DNA of 64,000 bases, taken from the NCBI RefSeq assembly GCF_009930795.1, contig NZ_CP017146.1:1302001-1366000 (forward strand). The letters run 5' to 3'. The notes under the pieces are model-generated. The model was not told the origin of the DNA. It searched no databases and saw nothing but the letters and a program-made list of their open reading frames with translations. A program made the position numbers and the translations under genes. This document shows, one piece after another, positions 55,059 to 62,570 of the stretch (positions are counted from its first letter, which is position 1; every line of letters begins with the position of its first letter). Origin of the DNA: Marisediminicola antarctica. GTDB taxonomy: Bacteria > Actinomycetota > Actinomycetes > Actinomycetales > Microbacteriaceae.

Positions 55059-57215
55059 TCACAACGTGGCGCGCGGCTCGACGAATCGCACGAACAACCA
55101 CATCGCGAGGCTGAGCGCCGCGAAGACTGCAGCGGTGGCAAGCCACGGCAGCAGGGCGCCAGTGAGGGCGGTCCCGTAGATGACGGTGGCGACGGTGCCG
55201 GCGACGAGGAGAACGGTGGTGACCCAGGCGGCGAGCGACCACTCGAGAATCACCCGGCCCGGCAGTGTTGCGATCGGGAGCACGAGCACGAGCGCCGACC
55301 CGAGGCCGGCGAGGCACACGGTGGCGAGTATCTCGCTGGTCAGGGAGCCCCAGAATCCCTGCACGGGCCCCAGAACGCCGTGTGCGAGCCAGCCCAGCAC
55401 GCCGAGCACGAGGATTCCGCCGACGTGGATGAGGTTGACGATCGCGCGCGCACGCACGGGAGTGGCGGCGGCGAACACCGCGCCGATCAGGACACCGGCG
55501 ACCAGGGGCGGGTCCATCCCGGTCCAGCGCGACGCCAGCGACGCGAGCGCCGCCGCCAGCAGCAGGAGGGGAACGAAGCGCAGCCGCCTGCTCGTGCCCG
55601 CCCACCCCGAGCCGAGCCGCGTGACGATCGCGGTGCCCACGACGTTGAGGATCGCGAGCCCGATGCTGACCGCGAGGGCAAGGCGGAGGTAGCGCACCTC
55701 ACCCTCGACTCCTCCCGTGAGCACGATGAGACCGGCCGCCGCGGCGACCGGAACCGCACCCGCGATCCACGGATTGATCGGCCTGGGGATGTCGGCGGCG
55801 GGATCGGCGCGGAGATTGCGCCCGGTGAGCTGCCCGCGAGGACGGCGCACCCTCCCGCGCAAAGCGGACGCGAGCAACCGTAGGGGCAGGGCGATGAGCG
55901 AGAGGAAAGCGAGGCTCAGGATGAGGGACGAGTACCAGGGTGCGCGCACCGAATCGGTGAAGGTGGTGAGGGTGCCACCGAACCCGCTCGGGGTTCCCCA
56001 GTTTGTCAGCGCCTCGTCGGGCGCCGGGGCGGACCAATCGCGAATGTCCGGCCGCGCGGGGAGCACCGGAGCCGGGCTGGCGTCATCGTCGGAGGGCTCC
56101 GGCTCCGGCTCCGGCTCCGGCGAGGGTGCGGGGGCCGGGGTTTCGGATGGCGCCGCCGGGGTGGGCGGGGGAGCGCCAGCGTCGCGAGGGCCGAAGTAGA
56201 CCCGGATCTGCTCGCTGGGGGCCGCGAAATTGCCGGCGGCGTCCCTCTGCAGCGTCTGCAGCAGGTGCGGCCCCGTGCCGTGGTCGCCAATGTCGCAGGC
56301 CCACTTACTTTTCATGACCGCGGCGGTGCAGGCGGGGATGTTGTCGACGTAGACGTCGACGGTCGAACCGCTCTCGCCGGTACCGGAGACGACGATCCGC
56401 GGCCCGACGATCCTGCCCTCGCTGCGCGGTGAGGTGATGACTGCAGCCGCTGGGGCATCGCGGTCCACCGTCACCCGGCGCACGTCGGAGTAGCCCGAGA
56501 ACGACCCGCCCCCGATCGACGAGTCGGACTGTTGGGAACGCACGAAATACGGTCCCCCGGTCGGCGCGGAGACGTTGCACGACCAGTAGGTGCTCGACGA
56601 CACCGGCACCGACGAGCAGTTCGGATCGACCACACCGTCGATCGACACCGTCACGCGCGATCCCGGATGTCCATTTCCCGACACCAGCCCCGTGGTCAGG
56701 TAGCTGGCGCTTCCGTCCATCCCGGGAGGTGCGAGCACATCCACTGTCGTCGTCCCCGGCGCGACCGCGCCCTCCGCAGATTTCTCGGTCGCGGTGAGAG
56801 AGATTCCCGACCCGTTCGGCAGGCGCTGCAGCCCGGCGCACGACCAGTCCTCGGCATCCGCGCCCTCCACCGCGCAGATCGTCGCTCCGGTTTCGGTGAG
56901 GGTGACCTCGATGCTGCTGCCCGGCTGGCGGGTGCCAGACACGGCGACCAAGCCCGTGGGCGAGAATTCGCCGGGCGAGGTCGTGACGGCGGTCGCGGTA
57001 GGAACCGCCGGGGACGACCTCGGAGCGGCCGATGCGCTGGGGTCTGGCGTCGGGGTCTCGAACGCGGCGTTGGCCGGTGCGCCCGTCGCCATCAGCACTG
57101 TAAGGGCCAGGAACGCAATAGCTGTTGCGCGGGCTGTTCTGCGGTGCGCCCGGTCGGGGGTCCTGGCTGTGCTGCGCGACGCCCGCCGGGGAGAATCTGG
57201 GGAAAGTGATTGCAC
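55059..57215 (-). CDS. secreted Ig-like-domain and polytopic membrane protein, unknown
   Basis: 718 residues from GTG at 57215. A Sec signal (AIAFLALTVLMATGAPANA) is followed by about 300 residues of beta-rich, Thr/Ser/Gly-rich repeats resembling bacterial Ig-like domains (VAVSGTRQPGSSIEVTLTE, GNGHPGSRVTVSIDG, VSGTGESGSTVDVYVDN), then a Pro/Glu-rich linker (residues about 350-400) and a C-terminal block of eight to nine hydrophobic helices (about 430-715). The helical part may be a transporter-like or scaffold domain that anchors the extracellular Ig region. Not recognised; divergent from the PLP enzyme operon by 192 bp. Confidence 0.7.
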   Translation of the reverse strand: MQSLSPDSPRRASRSTARTPDRAHRRTARATAIAFLALTVLMATGAPANAAFETPTPDPSASAAPRSSPAVPTATAVTTSPGEFSPTGLVAVSGTRQPGSSIEVTLTETGATICAVEGADAEDWSCAGLQRLPNGSGISLTATEKSAEGAVAPGTTTVDVLAPPGMDGSASYLTTGLVSGNGHPGSRVTVSIDGVVDPNCSSVPVSSSTYWSCNVSAPTGGPYFVRSQQSDSSIGGGSFSGYSDVRRVTVDRDAPAAAVITSPRSEGRIVGPRIVVSGTGESGSTVDVYVDNIPACTAAVMKSKWACDIGDHGTGPHLLQTLQRDAAGNFAAPSEQIRVYFGPRDAGAPPPTPAAPSETPAPAPSPEPEPEPEPSDDDASPAPVLPARPDIRDWSAPAPDEALTNWGTPSGFGGTLTTFTDSVRAPWYSSLILSLAFLSLIALPLRLLASALRGRVRRPRGQLTGRNLRADPAADIPRPINPWIAGAVPVAAAAGLIVLTGGVEGEVRYLRLALAVSIGLAILNVVGTAIVTRLGSGWAGTSRRLRFVPLLLLAAALASLASRWTGMDPPLVAGVLIGAVFAAATPVRARAIVNLIHVGGILVLGVLGWLAHGVLGPVQGFWGSLTSEILATVCLAGLGSALVLVLPIATLPGRVILEWSLAAWVTTVLLVAGTVATVIYGTALTGALLPWLATAAVFAALSLAMWLFVRFVEPRATL

Positions 57216-57407
57216 CGTGATCCCATTTAGCTGGCTCCCGGAACGAGAGTCAAACCTTTCCCCGGCACGTTGTGCAATGGTTACCGCGGCCGGGTGGGAC
57301 GCGGGACGGTAGATTCAGCACATGCGCCACGTTGTCCAGGATCGGCCGCTGCCGGTCTGCGCAGCGACTCGCCGTTCCGGTACCGGAAACCTCCGGGACG
57401 GGCGCGC

Positions 57408-58640
57408 ATGACCCTCAATCTCGCCCGTCCCCCGGGGGCGCCGTGGCTCGACGCCGCAGGCTACTGGGCCGGATTGGACCGGGCAACCGCCGAGCTCGAC
57501 CCGCCGTTCGGGGTGCTGTCGCTGGAGGCGCTCGCCTGGAACGCCCATTCCCTTCTCGACCGGGCTGCGGGCACGTCAATTCGCCTGGCGACCAAGTCGA
57601 TTCGCGTTCGAGCGGTCATCGATGCTGTGCTCGCGCTGCCCGGCTTCTCCGGCGTGCTCGCCTACACGCTGCCGGAGGCGCTCTGGCTCGCGAAGGAGAT
57701 CACCAATGTCGTCGTCGGCTACCCGACAACGCACCGCGCCGCGATCCGCGCGCTCGCCCGCTCACCTCTCCTCGCCGGACGGGTGACACTCATGGTCGAC
57801 GCGGTGGAGCAACTGGACCTCATCGACGCGGTCATCCCACCTACCGAACGCGAGAGCATCCGCCTCTGCCTCGAGCTGGATGCCTCGTGGAACGCGCCCC
57901 TGGTCGGACACTTCGGCGCGTGGCGCTCGCCGGTGCACACCCCCGCGGCGGCGCGGGCGCTCGCGGAGGTGGTGCAGGCGCGCCCCGGATTCTCTCTCGT
58001 CGGGCTTATGGCCTACGAGAGTCAGATTGCCGGCCTCGTCGACGACGCCCCAGGGCGCGCCGTGTTCTCGGCGCTCGTGCGCCGAGCCAAGCTGGCCTCG
58101 ATTCCGGAACTCGCGGAGCGTCGCGCTCTCGCCGTCGCCGCAGTGCGCGAGGTGGCCGACCTCGAGTTCGTCAACGGCGGAGGCACAGGCTCGATCGAGT
58201 CGACCGCCGCGGAGGCGGCCGTCACTGAGATCGCGGCGGGCAGCGGGCTGGTCGGCCCGCACCTGTTCGACCACTACCGCGGCTTCCGGCCGGCCCCCGC
58301 GGTCGGCTTCGCGCTCGGCATCGTGCGCAAGCCGAGGGACGACATCGCTGGCGCGATCGGCGGAGGGTGGATCGCGTCCGGTGTGACGGGCGCCGACCGC
58401 TCCCCGATTCCGGTCTGGCCACCCGGGCTGCGACTGATGCCCCGCGAGGGTGCCGGGGAGGTGCAGACCCCGTTCACCGGCCCGGGTGCGCGTGGCCTCG
58501 GCATCGGCGACCGGGTCTTCCTGCGGCACGCAAAGGCGGGGGAGCTCTCCGAACACCTCAGCGAGATCGCCGTCGTCTCGGGCGGCCGGATCGACGCGCT
58601 CGTGCCGACATACCGCGGCGAGGGCCGGGCGTTCCTGTGA
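57408..58640 (+). CDS. PLP-dependent alanine-racemase-fold enzyme (D-amino-acid deaminase/aldolase-like)
   Basis: 410 residues from ATG at 57408. The (beta/alpha)8 barrel with PLP lysine is shown by RLATKSIRVRAVIDAV (Lys63), GVLAYTLPEALWLA and LEFVNGGGTGSIEST, the phosphate-binding pattern of D-threonine aldolase/D-serine dehydratase-like type III PLP proteins. The substrate is unknown. Its stop overlaps the GTG of an aldonolactone oxidase gene; the two genes also neighbour each other in some mycobacteria (recalled, not checked), so they may serve one pathway. Confidence 0.8.
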   Translation: MTLNLARPPGAPWLDAAGYWAGLDRATAELDPPFGVLSLEALAWNAHSLLDRAAGTSIRLATKSIRVRAVIDAVLALPGFSGVLAYTLPEALWLAKEITNVVVGYPTTHRAAIRALARSPLLAGRVTLMVDAVEQLDLIDAVIPPTERESIRLCLELDASWNAPLVGHFGAWRSPVHTPAAARALAEVVQARPGFSLVGLMAYESQIAGLVDDAPGRAVFSALVRRAKLASIPELAERRALAVAAVREVADLEFVNGGGTGSIESTAAEAAVTEIAAGSGLVGPHLFDHYRGFRPAPAVGFALGIVRKPRDDIAGAIGGGWIASGVTGADRSPIPVWPPGLRLMPREGAGEVQTPFTGPGARGLGIGDRVFLRHAKAGELSEHLSEIAVVSGGRIDALVPTYRGEGRAFL

Positions 58641-59959
58641 GCACGGGTATCTGGCAGAACTGGGGCAGGAGCGTGCGCGTGCGCCCGCAATCGGTCGCCC
58701 GCCCGGTCAGCGTCGACGAGGTCGCCCAGGTCGTCCGCGAGGCGGCCACCCGCGGCATCCGGGTCAAGGCGATCGGCTCCGGGCACAGCTTCACCGGGAT
58801 CGCGATCGCGACCGGCATCCAGCTCGACCTCTCGGGCCTCACGGGGCTCATCCGCCTCGATCCGGCAACATCGCGGGCCACCTTCGCCGCCGGCACCACC
58901 CTGCACGACGCCGGCCAGCTGCTCGAGGCCAACGGGCTCGCCTTCGAGAACCTCGGCGACATCGACTCGCAAACGATCAGCGGCGCGATCTCGACGGGGA
59001 CCCATGGCACCGGGGTGCGCTTCGGCGGCATCGCGACCCGCGTCGTCGGCCTCACGATGGTGACCGCGGATGCTGCGGTGCTGCGGATCGGCGACACCGG
59101 GGCCGGCCCAATCGAGCACGCCGATTTGCTGCCCGCGGCCGCGATCGGGCTCGGCGCCCTCGGCGTCATCGTCGATGTGACGCTGCAGTGTGTGCCCGCC
59201 TTCCTCCTGCACTCGGTCGAGCGGCCGGAGCGCCTCGGCGCCGTGCTCGCAGACTTTGAGGCGAGGTCGGCGGCGGTCGACCATTTCGAGTTCTTCTGGT
59301 TCCCGCATACCGAGATCGTGCTGACCAAGACGAACACCCGGCTGCCGGGAACCGCGCCGCGGCGGCGGCTGTCGCCCGCGCGCGCCTGGTTCGACGACCG
59401 CTTCATGGCCAACTCGATCTTCTCTCTGACCTGCGGTCTTGCGCGGCTCGTGCCCGCGCTCACCCCCGCCATCAACCGACTCGCCACGACGCTCACCGGA
59501 GACCGGGAGTTCACCGAGTGGTCGACGGGAGTGTTCGCGACGCCGCGCACGGTGCGTTTCCGCGAACTGGAATATGCGATCCCGCTCGAGGCGGTGCCGC
59601 AGGCGCTGCGTGAGATTCGCAGCCTCATTGAGGACCGCGGCTGGAGGATCTCCTTCCCTGTCGAGGTGCGGGCGGCCGCCGCCGATGACCTGTGGCTTTC
59701 TCCCGCGACCGGCAGGGCAAGCGGATATATCGCCGTGCACCGCCACTACCGCGAGGACCCGCTCGAGTACTTCCGGGCGGTCGAGCAGATCCTCATCGCC
59801 CAGGGCGGGAGGCCGCACTGGGGCAAGGTGCACTTTCAGGGCGCCGCGGCGCTCGCCGAGGCGTACCCTCGACACGCGGAGTTCGTCGCACTGCGCGACA
59901 GGCTCGACCCCGACCGCCTCTTCAGCAACGCCTACCTCGAGAAGGTGCTCGGCCCATGA
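58637..59959 (+). CDS. FAD-linked aldonolactone oxidase (D-arabinono/L-gulono-1,4-lactone oxidase family)
   Basis: 440 residues from GTG at 58637 (GTGA overlap). VAO-type FAD domain: AIGSGHSFTGIAIATG with His50, the covalent-flavin His in this family, and ISTGTHGTGVRFGGIA. C-terminal ALO domain: EFFWFPHTEIVLTKTNT, DPLEYFRAVEQILIAQ and GGRPHWGKVHF. It oxidises a sugar 1,4-lactone; whether oxygen or another acceptor is used cannot be told. Coupled to the GH1 homologue downstream by ATGA. Confidence 0.88.
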   Translation: MSTGIWQNWGRSVRVRPQSVARPVSVDEVAQVVREAATRGIRVKAIGSGHSFTGIAIATGIQLDLSGLTGLIRLDPATSRATFAAGTTLHDAGQLLEANGLAFENLGDIDSQTISGAISTGTHGTGVRFGGIATRVVGLTMVTADAAVLRIGDTGAGPIEHADLLPAAAIGLGALGVIVDVTLQCVPAFLLHSVERPERLGAVLADFEARSAAVDHFEFFWFPHTEIVLTKTNTRLPGTAPRRRLSPARAWFDDRFMANSIFSLTCGLARLVPALTPAINRLATTLTGDREFTEWSTGVFATPRTVRFRELEYAIPLEAVPQALREIRSLIEDRGWRISFPVEVRAAAADDLWLSPATGRASGYIAVHRHYREDPLEYFRAVEQILIAQGGRPHWGKVHFQGAAALAEAYPRHAEFVALRDRLDPDRLFSNAYLEKVLGP

Positions 59960-61335
59960 ATTCGAAGAAAACCGAGAGTCCCTGGCTGCACGACGTGCCC
60001 GGGCTCGCCGCGCTCGCGCCCAGCGGCCTCAGCATCGGCGTCGCGACGTCGGCGATGCAGGTCGAGGGTGCCGTGCGCGACGAGGGTCGCGAACCGTCGA
60101 CCTGGGACACCTTCATGGGCCAATCCGGCCGCATTGTCGACGACAGCACCGCGGCGGTCGCCGCCGACGCCTACCACCGCACGAGCGACGACGTGCGGAT
60201 GCTGCGCGAGCTCGGCGTCGACTCCTACCGGTTCTCGCTCGGCTGGCCCCGGCTGCAGCCGAACGGCCGGGGCGGCGCCAACCGCGCCGCCGTCGCGTTC
60301 TACGACCGTCTGATCGACGAGCTGCTCGCCGCCGGCATCCGTCCGATGGTCACGCTGCACCACTGGGACCTGCCCGAGCCGCTGCAGCACGCCGGCGGGT
60401 GGCTCAATCGAGATACCGCGTACCGGCTCGCCGACTACGCCTACCTCGCTGGCGAGTCCTTCGGCGATCGGGTCGACTCGTGGGTCACGATCAACGAACC
60501 CGCCACCGTGATGCTGGGCGGCTACGCCCTCGGTGTGCACGCGCCGGGCGCCACCCTGCTGTTCGACGCCCTGCCGACCGCGCACCACCAGCTTCTCGGC
60601 CACGGCCTCGCCGTCGAGGCGTTGCGGGCCGCCGACGTGCGCGGCCGCATCGGCATCGCGAACACCCACTCGCCGGTCGAGCCGGCATCCGACAAGCACG
60701 ACGACGTTCTCCAGGCCGAGCTGTTCGACACGATCCACAACAGGCTGTTCTCTGACCCGCTGCTGCTCGGACGGTTTCCCGAGCTGCCGGAGGAGCTGCG
60801 CCATCTCACCTCGGCGTTCGACGAGATCCAGCCGAGCGACCTCGCGGCGATCTCCCGGCCCATCGACTTCTACGGGCTGAGCTATCACGCGCCGACGCGC
60901 ATCCGGTCGGGCGGGCCGGGCCACTTCCCCTTCTCGTTCGTGCCGTGGCCGGAGTTTTCGACGACCGGCTCCGGCCTGCCGAACGCGCCGGAGTTCCTTC
61001 GCGTCGCGCTGCGGGAGCTCGCGCACCGCTACGGCGACGCCCTGCCGCCAGTCGTGCTGACCGTGGGCGCGAGCTACCCCGATGTGGTGCAGCGCGACGG
61101 CTCGATCGACGACGAGGCCAGGTGCGCGCATCTCGCGGAACACCTGGCGGTCGCATTCGCCGGGGCTCCCGGAGTCGACCTGCAGGGCTACGTCGTGTCG
61201 TCGCTGCTCGACGGCTGGGAGTGGGAGGCAGGGTTCACGCAGCCATTCGGCCTCGTGCACGTGCACGCCGACACACAGGACCGCACGCCCAAGCGCAGCT
61301 ACCGCTTTCTGCAGGAGCTGCTCGGCAACCGCTGA
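59956..61335 (+). CDS. GH1 beta-glucosidase homologue lacking the catalytic nucleophile
   Basis: 459 residues from ATG at 59956 overlapping the oxidase stop. GH1 features are present: GVATSAMQVEGAV (subsite Gln35), TLHHWDLPEPLQ, the acid/base motif WVTINEPATVM (Glu181), LLDGWEWEAGFTQPFGLVHV. The nucleophile motif that should read TENGA is TVGAS (Thr369-Ser373): Glu-Asn is replaced by a single Val. Everything around it aligns, so this is a local loss of the nucleophile. As a retaining glycosidase it should be inactive or act by another mechanism. Translation-coupled to two metabolic genes, so it is likely retained for a function. Confidence 0.9.
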   Translation: MNSKKTESPWLHDVPGLAALAPSGLSIGVATSAMQVEGAVRDEGREPSTWDTFMGQSGRIVDDSTAAVAADAYHRTSDDVRMLRELGVDSYRFSLGWPRLQPNGRGGANRAAVAFYDRLIDELLAAGIRPMVTLHHWDLPEPLQHAGGWLNRDTAYRLADYAYLAGESFGDRVDSWVTINEPATVMLGGYALGVHAPGATLLFDALPTAHHQLLGHGLAVEALRAADVRGRIGIANTHSPVEPASDKHDDVLQAELFDTIHNRLFSDPLLLGRFPELPEELRHLTSAFDEIQPSDLAAISRPIDFYGLSYHAPTRIRSGGPGHFPFSFVPWPEFSTTGSGLPNAPEFLRVALRELAHRYGDALPPVVLTVGASYPDVVQRDGSIDDEARCAHLAEHLAVAFAGAPGVDLQGYVVSSLLDGWEWEAGFTQPFGLVHVHADTQDRTPKRSYRFLQELLGNR

Positions 61336-61442
61336 CGCGGGCGGATGCCGGGCGGGCGGATGCTGGCGGGCGGCTGCCGGGTGCGGCGCTACTGTGAGAG
61401 GGCAGTGTGACCGATCGACCGTGAGACCCGAAGGCGGCTGAA

Positions 61443-62570
61443 GTGACCCCAGACCCCGCGATCACCGACGGAGTGCTGCTCGGCGCCCGCATCCTCAACT
61501 CGGGCGAGGGACCCATCCGCTCGCCGCACTACCTGCCCGTCGAGCCCGGCAGCTACCTCTGGGGCCGGCTGCCCTGCGCCGCCGACAGGCCCGTGCTCAC
61601 CATCGACTCCGGCGCCGAGGTGACGATCGACACCCTCAGCCACGAGGGCATCCTCGAGGACCAGGGCCGCGACCCGGCCGCGTTCTTCACCGGGCACGGC
61701 GTCGACCGGGATGGTGTTCTCGACGACGCGGTGGCGGTCGCGGCCTCCGACCATCGCCGCAATGCCGGACCGACGAGCCAGGCCGACAGCGACGGACCGC
61801 ACGTTGTCAGCGGACCGATCGCGGTGCGCGGCGCCCGGCCGGGCGACCTGCTCAAGATCACGGTGCTGGGCGTGCAGCCGCGGGTGCCGTACGGCATCAT
61901 CTCGAACCGCCACGCCCGCGGCGCGCTGCCGGGAGAATACCCGGCCGGTGATGGCACGGTGAGCGTTTTCGCCTCTGTCGACGACGACGGGCTCGGCAGC
62001 CTGCCTCTGCGCGAGGGCGGCGGGCCGCGAGTGCGGTTTCCGCTCAACCCGTTCCTCGGCATCATGGGCGTCGCGATCGCCGGGAACACGCGCCCGCATT
62101 CTGTGCCGCCGGGCCCACACGGCGGCAACCTCGACATCAACCTGCTCACCGCGGGATCGGCGCTGTACCTGCCTGTGCAGGTCGACGGCGCGCTCGCGTA
62201 TGTCGGCGACCCGCACTTCGCCCAGGGTGACGGCGAGGTCGCGCTGACCGCGATGGAGGCGTCGCTGCGCGCCGACCTGCGGTTCGAGGTCGTGACCCGT
62301 GCCGAAGCCCTCGAGTCATTCGGCGAACTTGTCGGTCCGCTCGTCGAGACGACCGAGTTCCTTGTGCCGACCGGCATGGACGACGACCTCGACGAAGCGG
62401 TGCGCCAGTGTGTGCGGGCGGCGATCGCCCTGCTGCAGGCCCGGTACGGCATGGAGGCACACCTCGCCTACGCGTACCTCAGCGCGGCGACCGACTTCAA
62501 CATCTCGCAGGTGGTGGATGTCGTCAAGGGCGTCCACGCGCGGATCAGGGTGAGTGATTTCGGTGGTTGA
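61443..62570 (+). CDS. acetamidase/formamidase family hydrolase
   Basis: 375 residues from GTG at 61443. The FmdA/AmdA beta-rich fold is shown by VLTIDSGAEVTIDTLSHEG, VVSGPIAVRGARPGDLLKI, the FPLNPFLGIMGVA segment and PPGPHGGNLDINLL, with YVGDPHFAQGDGEVALTAME, the family metal/active-site motif. It hydrolyses short amides to ammonia; substrate uncertain. Its stop overlaps the GTG of an amidase fusion, forming an amide/nitrogen-scavenging pair. Confidence 0.9.
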   Translation: MTPDPAITDGVLLGARILNSGEGPIRSPHYLPVEPGSYLWGRLPCAADRPVLTIDSGAEVTIDTLSHEGILEDQGRDPAAFFTGHGVDRDGVLDDAVAVAASDHRRNAGPTSQADSDGPHVVSGPIAVRGARPGDLLKITVLGVQPRVPYGIISNRHARGALPGEYPAGDGTVSVFASVDDDGLGSLPLREGGGPRVRFPLNPFLGIMGVAIAGNTRPHSVPPGPHGGNLDINLLTAGSALYLPVQVDGALAYVGDPHFAQGDGEVALTAMEASLRADLRFEVVTRAEALESFGELVGPLVETTEFLVPTGMDDDLDEAVRQCVRAAIALLQARYGMEAHLAYAYLSAATDFNISQVVDVVKGVHARIRVSDFGG

